DNA from: Cladophialophora immunda
Taxonomy: Eukaryota; Ascomycota; Eurotiomycetes; Chaetothyriales; Herpotrichiellaceae
Assembly: GCF_000835495.1 (NCBI RefSeq)
Contig: NW_015622546.1
Span: 3,342,955 to 3,406,954 of the forward strand
Reading direction: 5' to 3'
DNA length: 64,000 nt
A model generated the notes under the pieces. The model saw only the letters and a list, made by a program, of their open reading frames with translations, made no database searches and was not told the DNA's origin. Position 1 is the first letter of the stretch; each line of letters opens with the position of its first letter. A program made the position numbers and the translations under genes. Shown here in pieces: positions 33,992-44,590 of this stretch.

Positions 33992-36848
33992 ATGACTTCA
34001 GCTACCGGTGACCATCACCTCCCCAACCTTCCGGCATGGTATCGTTTGCTACCCAAGCCTCCCACTGGGCATAACCTTGCATTACGACGTACTTCGTCCC
34101 TAGCGCAGCATCATTTATTCCATGACCGGTCTCCAACCAGACATGCTTCTTCCCAAGATGGTGGCCCGGCCCATCTACCTGAAAGTTCAAAGCATACTGG
34201 TGCCAACCGTGAAGAGTATATAGAACGACCCCAGGAAACTGCCAATGGTGACTCTGGGTCCACCTCTCCCTCTCGCCGAGGCCGTTCTTTGGAAATGGAA
34301 ACCCAGCCTCATCCAGCTGCTGTGAGAAAAGGCTCCAATTCCAGAGAGAATATCTGTTTGTGTCCAGCGAGTCCCAAGATTCCCCGACCTCGAAACTGTA
34401 AGAGTACCTGTGTTCCGTGTGATGATCGCTAATCAACGAGTGCTGACGCTGCAATAGCCTTTATTTTGTTCCGCCAACACCAACAGGCCAGTATCATAGC
34501 ACAGAATCCAGGCATTCCGAATCCGGAAGTATCAAAGATCATTGGGGAACAATGGCGTGGTCTGTCCGCTGAGGCCAAAGAGGAATGGAATCTGCTTGCG
34601 GAAGTACGTTGAGATAAAGATTGCTGTGATTATCAAACAGACAAAGAGCTTTGTTTCCCTAACTTCTCACGTTCTTTAGGAAGAGAAAGCCCGCCATCAG
34701 CAGCAGTATCCCGGTTATCGTTACCATCCACGACGCAACGGCCGGGTCAGCAACCAGTCTTCCTTATCTGGCCCTTCGTCTGCAGAAGCCCAAGAGTCTT
34801 GCTCAAAGTGTGGAGGCAAGCCAATGAACTACTACTCCAACCCAGCTCCCGTATATACACCGCCAGCATCTACTACACGACCAACGATGGCTGTTACGGT
34901 CCCTGCAAAACGTGGCTACGTCGTCAGTGCTGCACCTCCTGGCTCAAGAATTCATGGACAGCCAGCCCTTTCGCCTGAGCATGTCACTTTCCAGCGAGTC
35001 GATCCTCGATTAGTCTATGCCGTCCCACCTCCCTCTCAAACACTGCCCACTCCCCCATCCGCAGAGTCACAAGATGCAAAGAGGCGGCGTTTCAATGGCA
35101 ATGGTCTTTACCTACCTGCTCGTGAGGTTTATCCTGAAGCATCATACTCATATGCCCACTCTCCGACTTCCAGTGGTGTATATGCTCGTCAAGAAATCTT
35201 GCAGCACCCCCAGCAGATTCCCATCCAGCATGTCCAAGTTGCCAAACCGCAGATGGTGTCGCCTCCTCGAGCAGCATACCCTCGCCCACCGCAGCTGCAA
35301 CCTATTCGACCACCGCCTCATCATCAGAAAAATCGATCGAACGTAGCCTTGCCTCCCATCGAGACAATGGTTACGCAGACCCCGGTCAAGGCGCCGTCTA
35401 CACAATCTCAGAGCTCTGGAGTCGAGGCTATGATCATGTCCATCCCAGTGTTGAACAAAATCAAAGTACTCTCTCAGATCTCTGGCCCGTTGCCGGCTCC
35501 AGGTCTGGCGTCACCAAGGCCACAAATTCGAGGAGCCATTATTGCCGTCGAGGGGATGGACGCTGCCAGTGTCGACAACATGACCAACTCTCTAGCTGAG
35601 CAGTTGGAGAAGGAGGGCAAGTTTGCCGTGAGGATATTTGGGGGCCCCGATCCATACTCTATGATGCGTGGCGCGAAGGCAATTCCTAGTGCAGGGAAGA
35701 AGAGAGGCATGACACCAGATGCGTATCTGGATGTAATGAGTCAGTGGCACAAGATCAACAAAGACATGGTCGAGTACATTACTTCAAGGCCAGGGCCAGG
35801 GTCACAGTCATCTCCCATCATGATCGATCATCAAGATGAGGACCATCCCATGACTGAAGCAGAGGATCACCCGCAGCCACCAATGCCGTCCGAGAGGATT
35901 CTACAAGCGGGAGTCGCCTCGCATTCATCCAGCGCGGTACAAGAGAGCAGGATCGATCAGCTTGACTCAGCCATTTCACCCAAGACGATCAGTAAAGCTG
36001 CCGATATGTCCATCAACTCGCCTTTCGTGAATTCGGTTGGGCATAAGGGTAGAAGCCAAAGTACACCAGGCTTGTGGGCGAACAAAGAGTTAACAACAGG
36101 GCCGGACACGCGAGCAATACAAGCGCCGCTGACCTTCCCACGCCCTCTTAACTCGAAGCGCATTCCGCCTCCCCCAGACACGCCTCCGCCATCCACGCCT
36201 CCGCCTCCGGCCGTATCGAACTCTCACACGCTGTCGCGGGTTCCACCTCCTCTGCCAGCATCTTCGGTACCTCGTCCAGCATCTGCCCAACCACCAGCAA
36301 CGACCACCTCTTGTACCAATCCCAGTGAAGCCATACCTATCGCCATCGTCCCTCATTTCCAGCTCACCACCGTCGACGCGAATTCCATCAGTATGCCTAT
36401 AAATGACGGCTTCTCCCCGCCCGCGCACTGGCAGTGGTTTGCTACACTATGGCGAGGGAGCATCGGACCGGACATCACCATTATTATAAGAGGAGCGGAT
36501 GAAGAACCTGCTGAAGGTGTGGATGTTGTCAAACAGACACCGATTCAGGGCAATCATCCTGGTGTTGTGGGCGGCGCACATGGTAACTCGGGCGTTGGCA
36601 GGGACAGAGTCTCGAGCGTAACTTCATCTCAATCCCACAGTGGAGGAACAGGAGTGGAGATCCGACTGCAAGATTCTAGGGCTGTGATTGTGAAAACTGG
36701 TCTAGCAGGATTGAATATGGCAGCTGGCGAGGACGCGAAGGGAGCAGGGAAGACGCTGACGGGGGCACAACAGGCTAAAGAGATGGAAAACTGGGACAAG
36801 GCGAAGAGGAGGGTTGGATTTGAGGTGGAAGAATTCTTGCGGAGATAA
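33992..36848 (+). CDS. HMG-box transcription factor (MATA-HMG type)
   Basis: Three exons (33992-34397, 34458-34603, 34680-36848) encode 906 residues. The HMG box spans about residues 130-200 and begins KIPRPRNSFILFRQHQQ, then NPGIPNPEVSKIIGEQWRGLS and WNLLAEEEKARHQQQYPGYRYHPRR. The first intron falls inside Ser136 and the second after Glu183, both within the box. Just after the box, CSKCGGK could be half of a small metal site. The rest is low-complexity, with many Pro, Ser and Gln residues and a basic segment DAKRRRF that may be a nuclear signal. Relatives include Ste11/Rop1/Rox1-like regulators of mating and development; the target genes cannot be told. The true start may lie upstream (ATG at 33794). 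It converges with the carboxylase gene, 180 bases away. Confidence 0.85.
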
Positions 36849-37028
36849 ATTTGCTATACCATATGACTCTCCTACTCTGGGAGACAGAAAAGGGGTTGGA
36901 CGGGGAAGAAGTTGCATGTTTTCATTGCTTCTTGTGTTACTCGGGCATTGGTCCAACATTAGAGGCGCAATGACGATTCTAGTCTTCTATGTCCTGTATG
37001 AATATAGCCCCCTTTCGTCGAGCTCGCA

Positions 37029-39041
37029 TCACAATCTAGATCTAACCTCGGGCTTCTTTTCACGGTCCTCTTCGTCCTCCAGTTCCACCAACAAGACGCC
37101 CTCGGCGACGTCGTCGCCTTCCTCCTCGTTCTCCATCTCAATCACCCACTTCACCCTACCCGCCCTCGGCGACCTGACTTCCAATTCCATCTTCATCTGC
37201 TTGACGAATGCAATCACCTCGTTCTCGCGCACTTCATCGCCTACGTCCACGAGCACTTCGACCAATTTGCCGCTCATGGGCAGAACAATGTGGTTCTTTT
37301 TGCTGGGATCGCCTCGTCGGTGCGTCGAGGCGGCGGCGTCGGCAGAGGAGGTTGTGCTGTTCAGGGTCATCTTGTAGGACCGGGGTTTCGACCCAGGGAC
37401 GGTGTAAGAGATGTCGGCGATGAGCGCCGTGGGGAATTCATTGCGTGTGACGCGCGAGATGGCGAGGTGATGAGCGGGCGGCTTGACACTTGAGGGTTTC
37501 TCGGCGGGATTCTCGAGCACCAGAGTCCAGGCGTCGCCCTTTCTGAAGAGTGTTGATGCGCCGCCGACGGCGGAGCCTGAGGCGTTGCTTGACAAGGACA
37601 GGGCTGGAAGGGATGCATCCCGTTGTTCACTGACGGCGCCGAGCTGTTCTCCAGACGGGACGAGGTGGTCCAGATTCTGCTCCAGCCAACTTGTATCTGC
37701 GTTGCCGGCCGCGAAGGTCCTGTCTGTCAGGATGGCCTTGAGCAGGTTCAGATTCGTCTTTACACCGAGCACCTTGGTCTCTTCCAATGCTCTTTGCGCC
37801 TTCACGACGCATTCTTCCCAGGTTGCCGCCGTGACAATGATCTTTGCCATCATATTGTCAAAGTCGGAGCCCACCACTCCCCCTCGTGACAAGTGGCTGT
37901 CGACCCGGATGCCATTGCCAGACGGGAACTGGATGTCGCTGACCTTGCCAATACTCAATGAGAAGCCGGAGAGGGGGTCCTCGGCACAGAGTCGCAACTG
38001 GATTGATGCTGCAGGCGGTGCTTTATCAGCCTCCCGCCACTCTCCCAGTCTGATGTCCGCTGCTCTCTGCAGACCCTGAGCGAGAAGAAGTTGTTCCTTC
38101 ACCAGGTCGACCCCGGTGATGCATTCGGTGATGGTGTGCTCGACTTGCAGTCTGGGATTGATCTCGAGGAAGAAAAACTTCATCTGCTCGACGTTGACGA
38201 GGTACTCCCAGGTGCCCAGGCCCAAGTACTTCAGCTTCGTTGCCATCCTCACAGCCGAGTCGATGACTTGTGCAATGACTCTCCGATTCTGCACGGGCGC
38301 CGGCGCAACCTCGACAATCTTCTGAAACCTCCGCTGGACGCTGCAATCTCGTTCCCACAGATGCTTGACACCGCCTCGACCATCGCCGACGATCTGGACT
38401 TCAATATGCTTGTAGCCATCTACAGCGGCTTGTTCGGCAAAGACCAGGCGACTCGGCGACTCGGCTACACATCTCTGCACAGCGTTGTCTAGCGAGTCCT
38501 GGCCTTGGACTAGTCGGATGCCTCGTCCACCACCACCGTCCACAGCCTTGATCATCAGCGGATACCCAACACTGGCAGCGAACCGCCTGACATCCTCGAC
38601 GCTGCCAGTCGGCCTCTCCATAGCCTTGAGGACCGGAACATCACATTCAGCCGCCAATGCCTTGGCCATCAGCTTGTCCCCCGTGCGTTCCAGCACCTCC
38701 CAGCCAGGCCCGACGACCACGCATCCCGCCTCGACCCACATCCTCCTAGAAAACTCTGCGCTCTCGCTGAGGAATCCATATCCCGGGTGTACGGCGTCGA
38801 TTTGATTCTCCTTGACCAGGCCGATCAGGTAGTCGATGTTCATATACGATGCAGGGCCATGAGCGGCTTTGATGGCGTGGTGAGGCCGGCCCAAAGAGAT
38901 ATGTGTGGAGTCGTTGTCGGTATATATCGCAAAAGTTGTGGGAGGCTGTGGCAGTTCATGGCATGATTGAAGTATTCGAATTGCGATTTCGCCACGGTTC
39001 GCGACGAGGATGCGTGAGATTGGGCGTTGAGGAGGTGGCAT
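37029..39041 (-). CDS. Biotin carboxylase/BCCP subunit of an acyl-CoA carboxylase, with C-terminal SRL
   Basis: One exon, 670 residues. The biotin carboxylase part starts at once (PISRILVANRGEIAIRIL) with no room for a mitochondrial presequence. Motifs in order: HPGYGFLSE, the ATP loop GGGGRGIR, ERDCSVQRRFQKIVEVAPAP, and FLEINPRLQVEHTITECITGVDLV. A linker of about 100 residues leads to a biotinyl domain with FVKQMKMELEVRSP, where Lys617 is the biotin site. It ends EVRSRL: the last three residues fit the PTS1 peroxisomal signal. Together with the divergent carboxyltransferase (39697-42451) this would make a complete carboxylase of the acetyl/propionyl/methylcrotonyl/geranyl-CoA type: this subunit loads CO2 on biotin using ATP and bicarbonate, the partner moves it to the acyl-CoA. 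The substrate is not evident. It is unlike the mitochondrial methylcrotonyl-CoA carboxylase alpha subunit in lacking a presequence. Confidence 0.9.
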   Translation of the reverse strand: MPPPQRPISRILVANRGEIAIRILQSCHELPQPPTTFAIYTDNDSTHISLGRPHHAIKAAHGPASYMNIDYLIGLVKENQIDAVHPGYGFLSESAEFSRRMWVEAGCVVVGPGWEVLERTGDKLMAKALAAECDVPVLKAMERPTGSVEDVRRFAASVGYPLMIKAVDGGGGRGIRLVQGQDSLDNAVQRCVAESPSRLVFAEQAAVDGYKHIEVQIVGDGRGGVKHLWERDCSVQRRFQKIVEVAPAPVQNRRVIAQVIDSAVRMATKLKYLGLGTWEYLVNVEQMKFFFLEINPRLQVEHTITECITGVDLVKEQLLLAQGLQRAADIRLGEWREADKAPPAASIQLRLCAEDPLSGFSLSIGKVSDIQFPSGNGIRVDSHLSRGGVVGSDFDNMMAKIIVTAATWEECVVKAQRALEETKVLGVKTNLNLLKAILTDRTFAAGNADTSWLEQNLDHLVPSGEQLGAVSEQRDASLPALSLSSNASGSAVGGASTLFRKGDAWTLVLENPAEKPSSVKPPAHHLAISRVTRNEFPTALIADISYTVPGSKPRSYKMTLNSTTSSADAAASTHRRGDPSKKNHIVLPMSGKLVEVLVDVGDEVRENEVIAFVKQMKMELEVRSPRAGRVKWVIEMENEEEGDDVAEGVLLVELEDEEDREKKPEVRSRL

Positions 39042-39696
39042 ACTGATGTTTCTCCCAAAATAGGGCTATGGTGGCTGTCTATCCAGTCTTTGGGAAATTC
39101 TACGAAAAGGTCTATCATGGACTTCACATGCTCAAGCGGAAAGGAAGGAGAGGTCTTAGACAAGAGGTCCCGGCCCTCATGGTACCCTGCTTCGACATCT
39201 CCTGGCCCTTCTCGGATATCCTCAAGCAGCTCCCTTACTCCAACATCTCGCCAAACTGAACCGAGGCTGTTCTCCGGATCTGTGAAGTTGTGGGGGAGAA
39301 ACCGACAATTAGCCACATTGGCGTCATACGTCCCCCAGACGACAACACGGCTCGACGGCTCCCACTTACATACCTAGGCATTGCAGAAACCTTGTCGCTG
39401 GCTTTCGACCTCTGTTGAGTCTCTGAGAGACTCTTTCTTCTTTCGGCTTTTCGGACTGTTGGATTGGGAAAAAAGGAGGGAAGAGAGAGACCATAGTAGA
39501 GACAAAAAAGGGGCTCATAGCCTGCCCATTGATCTGGACTGAAAAGGGACGGGACGTCCTCATTTACATGGTCGAAGATCAAGAAAGAGCTTCTCTCTCC
39601 TTCGCAATTACTGGGCCTGTTTCATCAGCGCAAAAAAAGGACGGATAAAAGATCAAGGAGAAACCGCACGCACAGAATTTGAAAGGGAGAGGAACC
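39042..39696. promoter_or_regulatory. Divergent promoter of the two carboxylase subunits
   Basis: The two subunit genes start 655 bases apart in opposite directions. Shared control of both subunits from this region is a reasonable inference. No gene is seen inside. Confidence 0.55.
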
Positions 39697-42451
39697 ATGG
39701 GCTCCAAAAAGTCCACCCTCTCGCCACCCTCGTCTGGAGCTGGGGACTCTGAAAGCCCATCCTCGTCAACGACTATCAATGACCCTGTCTACGCCCAGCC
39801 GACAAGCGCACCGTCTCAGCCAGCTGTCCACAACTCATATACACGGCCATCGGTCGCTGGCGGCACTGGTGCGGGCACAGGAAAGACGATCCGGTCTATT
39901 CGCAAGTCGATGCCGCGGGAGCCGACCAGACTGCGCAACCTGCGAATCAGAGCCAGATCAACGACCCGGTATACGGTCAGCCCCAAGCAGCTCCCTCAGC
40001 ACCAGATTCTCCTGCACCGGGCCCCGGACAGGGCAAGATCTCAGCGGCAGATGATCCGGTGTACTCTCAATCTCGGGGCGTGAGAGGTGGCACGCTCAGT
40101 GACCCCGTCTATGCACAGCCTGTTTCCGCTGCTGCATCGCCCGGTCTGCCGGCACAGGGATTACGGGCTGGTCGGGTCCAGACGACAGATGATCCTGTCT
40201 CGTCTCAATCAAGTGCAAGGGGAACCACCGTTAATGACCCTGTGTACGGCCAGCCACAGTCTATTTCGTCTTCGGCACAAATACCTCCCACCCCAAGCTC
40301 TGGAATCGGCCAGACACCACCGTCCGATGACCCTGTCTCATCTCAACCACAGAGTTTAAATACAACGAACACGACCATCAATGACCCCGTATATGGCCAG
40401 CCGCGAAGTATTTCGTCCAGGCCAGAAAACCCGCCCGCCCCAGAGCCTGGAGTGGGCCAGACACCCGCATCCGACGACCCAGTATCCTCTCAACCACAGT
40501 CCAGCTCGACAGCCTCAAGCCGCCTCAACCAACTGACGTCCCAAATCTCCCCGGTCCAACCGGAACCACAACCCAACACGAAACGGGCGCGCAAGCCCAA
40601 GAACTCCAGATCCTCAGACCCCTCCGCCGACCTGCCCGCCGACTACAGCGACATCCTCACCCACCTTCGAACTCTGCGCACCATCGCCACGACCCCCGAC
40701 ACCTCGTCGCGCGGATACATCCGGCAAAAGACGTCTGGGAAGCTGTGGTCGCGCGAACGGATCGCCACGTTGCTGGACCCGAACACATGGCGTGAGGTCG
40801 GCTCCGTCACGGGGACGGTGACCTGGGAGAAGGACACGAGCAACCCGCGCGCCGAGCACGTCCGGGGCTTCATCCCCAGCAACAACCCGCAGGGCTTTGG
40901 GCGGGTGACGTGCCCGCGGACGGGGATCCGGCGGCAGATCTACCTGACGTCGGACGACTTCTCGATCCGGTCGGGGCACGCCGACGGCTCGGTGGGCATC
41001 AAGACGCTGTACGGCGAGAAGCTGGCGCTGCGGCTCAAGGTGCCCGTGGTCAAGCTGGTGGACGGCTCCTCGGGCGGCGGCTCGGTCTCGACCATCATGA
41101 CGCAGGGGTACTCGTACATGCCGCACGTGACGGTGCTGTCGACGGTGGTCAAGCAGCTGAACATGGGCATCCCGAACGTCGGGGCGGTGGTGGGCCCCGC
41201 GATCGGGCTGGGCGCGGCGCGCGTGGTCGCGACGCACTTCAGCGTCATGGCCGCCGACATCGGCAGCCTGTTCAACGCCGGGCCCAAGGTCGTCGAGGGC
41301 GCCACCTTCGAGGAAGGCCTGAGCTTCAGCGACCTGGGCGGGCCCGGCGTGCACTGCACCAACGGCACCATCGACAACCTCGCCCGCGACGAGCAGGACT
41401 GCTTCGACCAGATCCGCGCCGTGCTCGCCTACCTGCCCGAGTGCGGCCAGTTCCAGCCCCCGCCCACGCTCCCCGCCGACGACCCCGTCGACCGCGAGGA
41501 CCTCGCCCTCCGCAGCATCATCCCCCGCAAGAAGTCGCGCATGTACAACCCCTACACCATCATCCTGTCCGTCGTCGACGCCGGCTCGTGGTTCGAGATC
41601 GGCGCCCTCTGGGGCCGCACCGGCATCACCGGCCTCGCCCGCCTGGGGGGAAGGCCCGTCGGCATCCTCAGCCTGAACTGCGAAGTCAACTCGGGCGCGC
41701 TGGACGCCATGGGCAGCCAGAAGCTGATGAAGATGCTCAAGTTCTGCGACGTGTTCAATTTGCCCGTCGTGCAGTTTGTGGACGTTCGTAAGTGATTGAT
41801 CCCTCTAGTCTCCCGTATTTTACCCGCCTTCTATATTCCCATCTTGCGTTCGTGTCTTACATCGGTCATGGCTCCACCTGCTTGCTGCTCGTATACTAGA
41901 ACTCTTGCTCATGGACATGCGCCGCTGTTTCTACTCCATACACTGATGTATTCCCTACGACAGCTGGCTACGCCATCGGGACAGTCGCCGAGCGCACCGC
42001 CACTATGAAATGGGGTGTCGAGCTCGGCAAAGCCTACTACAGCACCACGACCCCGATCTTCAGCGTGGTGACTCGTCGCGTGTATGGTGTTGCTGGCGGC
42101 ATCATGCTTGACAGCCGCGAACCTTGGATGCGGATCGCTTGGCCTTCGGGCAACTGGGGCTCTTTGCCACTGGACGGCGGGATCGAGGTGGGTCACCGTC
42201 ATGAGCTGAAGACGATCCGCGAGAAGGAAGGTGAAGAGGGGTGGAAGAGACGGTACAAGGAGCTGGAAGATGAGTACATCAGGTTGATGAACCCGGTGCG
42301 GACGGCGACGTGCTTCAACGTCGAAGAGATTGTCGATCCCAAGGACACGAGGAAGATCTGTTGTCGCTGGACGAGGGAGATGTATGGGCTCCCAATGCAG
42401 GAACGGTTGGCGGACAGAGCCTCGGGCAAGCTCCATGCGGTGTTTACTTGA
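39697..42451 (+). CDS. Acyl-CoA carboxylase carboxyltransferase subunit with repeat tail; apparent one-base frame slip
   Basis: The frame opens at ATG 39697 (MGSKKSTLSPPSS), slips by one base near 39881-39887, continues to 41787, and after a 176-base intron ends at 42451: about 859 residues. Residues 1 to about 270 are Pro/Ser/Gln-rich and carry ten DPV(Y/S)xQ motifs. The rest is a carboxyltransferase: GYIRQKTSGKLWSRERIATLLDP, DGSSGGGSVSTIMTQGYSYMP, GAVVGPAIGLGAARVVATHF, then across the intron FNLPVVQFVDVPGYAIGT and RRVYGVAGGIMLDSREPW. It should take carboxyl groups from the biotinyl subunit encoded divergently. The slip lacks a good intron: the only in-frame choice (39813-39880) has a poor donor GTCTCA. 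The MGSKKS start fits N-myristoylation. Codons from about 40570 to 41770 are nearly all G/C-ending, unlike the tail. Confidence 0.85.
39775..40490 (+). repeat. Five A-B repeat pairs encoding DPVYxQ / DDPV(Y/S)SQ motifs
   Basis: Ten motif copies alternate strictly. A copies read NDPVY(A/G)QP or SDPVYAQP; B copies read DDPVYSQ or DDPVSSQ. The Asp codons of DPV start at 39781, 39888, 39963, 40053, 40101, 40191, 40236, 40329, 40383 and 40476. A-to-B spacing is 107, 90, 90, 93 and 93 bases; B-to-A spacing is 75, 48, 45 and 54. Linkers are Pro/Ser/Gly-rich, and several share a G-x-G-Q segment before the B motif. The array is inside the carboxyltransferase gene. Confidence 0.9.
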
Positions 42452-42656
42452 ACGAACCTCACACAAGTCCGTCGCCGCCGAATGCCTTCACCGGCAAGTA
42501 ATTGACGATGTTGGACGCTGCTCCGGCATTCGAGGCGCCTCTAAGCCGCGGTGGCTCTTGAAAGAGCTACACCTCTGTGCTTTCCAGTTTGATGAGTGCT
42601 CCCACTTTCCAGCAGGAGCAAATGAAGTCCCGAAGCCAAAGCTCCTGACTCTATCC
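42452..42656. other. Short convergent spacer
   Basis: About 200 bases separate the stop codons of the carboxyltransferase (plus) and the mitochondrial kinase (minus). Only 3' ends are expected. Confidence 0.5.
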
Positions 42657-44145
42657 CTAATCGCCCATCTCTTTCTCCAACTCTTCAAAACCATTGGGCG
42701 CGTCCTTCAATTCCTGGGTATTCCCAATACCCTGCAACGTCAAGTAGACATCCGTGCCCCAACCGTACATGCTCTGTACGGCGATCCCCCCGCCGAAGTA
42801 CTCGGCGTAAGCTCGTCCCAGGGGTAAGCCATAGCCCAAGCCGGCAATGGAAGACTGATTCGTTCCACTGTTTGAGATGGCACTCAAGCCCTCGGAGCCA
42901 TCGCTGCCGGCATTGGCCGCTGCCGCGGCTTCTTCGTTGTTGAAAGTGGTAAAGCTGTATGACCAGATGTTGGGTAAGGCATCGGGTGGGATACCGCCGC
43001 CTCGATCACGAATGCGCAAGGTGATATAAGGGGCGGCCGAGTTGAGAGCATCAAGAACATCCTCGTCAGACGAAGCGCAGTACTCGTCGAGCCCTTCCTG
43101 GGAGAAGTCATATGCGTTCTCTTTGCTGACCGACAGCTTCTTGAGCGATTCCAGCTTCGTGGTCTGTACGTCAGGAGCGGAGGCAATCGTGACCTCAATG
43201 GGCTCCTTCTCGGCGCCATTCTCGATCGTGGCGCGGAATGCATTTTTCAAGAGTTCCGTGATGATGTACTCTAGGTGCATGGGAATGTGTGCAAATTCTG
43301 CATCTTGGTCTCCATTGATCACCAAAGAGACCCGAACGCCGTATTTGTACTCACAGACCTCGTTGACGAAGCCCTCACACCGGCGCACGATGTCTGCAGG
43401 GCGGAGCGCAAGGTCGATTACCCCGACGTGGGTTGGGTCGGGTTTCTGCTTGGCCGCGTCTCCCGTGGAAGCCATATGCAGGGCCAGATGTTGTTCCGCA
43501 ACGAGTCTGGTACCTATCCGTGCACGGAGATGTTGGTCGAGAAACCGAGTGACTTCTGCCGGGTCCACGTATTTCCTACATTGAAGAAAGCCCTGTGCAA
43601 GAACTGGGATGGTGTTGGAATGTGTCCGAACCAGATCGGCCATGGCTTCTGTAAACTTCATCTCTTCTTCAATGGTCTCGATAGGTTTCTTGTAGAAAGG
43701 TTCTAGGGTGGAGAGAGAATGTAGGTAGTTGTTGTATATCTTCGAGACGTTTGGGTTGGACACCACGATGAAGGGCAGATTCCGAAGAGCTTGGATGCGA
43801 TGTGCGAGGCGGGCCGGGAGAAGGGACAACGTGAAATTTGCGGAGGAAAGAAGAGCAGAGTCTCGTAAGGGAGGTTTGCCATGTCTGTTTGTGCTAGAAG
43901 TCAGGCGTCGTCCGCAACCAGTCGATGGAGAGAGATATTTACCTGACTAGATCTGCCAGAGTAAGAGGTCGGCGAGGTTGCGCTGCTAGTCTCTGTATTT
44001 CTTCATCCGAGATGCTTGCATTTGACGGAGGATGGGACCACTCGTTGATATCGGGCGGAAACGGTTCTTCTGTATTCTGCGTTGTCCATCTTCGCTGGCC
44101 AAATGAGAGGGGCAGAGCCCGCCTGCGGAACGCAGTTTTCAACAT
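42657..44145 (-). CDS. Mitochondrial protein kinase of the PDK/BCKDK family
   Basis: Two exons (44145-43943 and 43884-42657) give 476 residues. The N-terminus MLKTAFRRRALPLSFGQRRWTTQ is an Arg-rich, acid-free mitochondrial presequence. The four-helix regulatory domain runs to about residue 250. The GHKL ATP site shows the N box HLEYIITELLKNAFRATIEN, the G1 box RIRDRGGGIPPDALP and the G2 box GLGYGLPLGRAYAEYFGGG. An acidic insert (about 45 residues) separates N and G1 boxes. Members phosphorylate the E1-alpha subunit of pyruvate dehydrogenase (or the branched-chain complex) and switch it off; Pkp1 and Pkp2 are the yeast examples. Which paralogue this is cannot be decided by eye. The intron has GTAAAT and CAG sites and a CTGAC branch. 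Confidence 0.93.
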
Positions 44146-44590
44146 TGTCTCTCAGCAGACGCATTCATTATTTGGAGCAGATTGGGAGTACAGTAAATTC
44201 CTGCGGGTCGGTGCCAGGAAAGAGGCGAAAAGACGACGCTCCGTATACTTATCTGTGGTTGAGTTTACGCCCTTGATCTGTAGACACACGACACCAGCAT
44301 TGAGAATGACGCAGTGGGAGCAACTGCTCTCCGCATGGACGAAAACGGAAATATAGCCGAGCTGGCGATCGATTTCCCTTTTGGTCATGCTACAGCCACC
44401 CCCGCTGCTCTCCTTCAAGTCGAAGAGGGACAAAAGCAAGGTCTCAATGACTTAGTTTAGTAAGCCAAATGATTGAGTCCATTGACTCGCCTCAGCTGTT
44501 GGGTGGGCTGGGTTCCCTACACATCTTCTCAGATTGTAATTCAGCATTTCGTCTTGTCGAACCAAAGAACGAAACGTCTGTCGTGTGTAT
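44146..44590. other. Intergenic region
   Basis: This holds the promoter of the mitochondrial kinase gene and the 3' end of the Rossmann-fold gene. Small frames here have no domain character. Confidence 0.5.

Noticed and set aside
39813..39880. 68-base intron that would restore the frame in the carboxyltransferase
   Set aside because: Not fully excluded, but donor GTCTCA is poor and the resulting repeat spacing (39 bases) disagrees with the other four pairs (90-93).
40614..41354. 246-residue open frame on the minus strand
   Set aside because: It is the antisense of the GC-rich carboxyltransferase core; its composition (His, Arg, Ala, Pro-rich) is that of a shadow and there is no domain. The same holds for the plus-strand shadow at 40910-41791.
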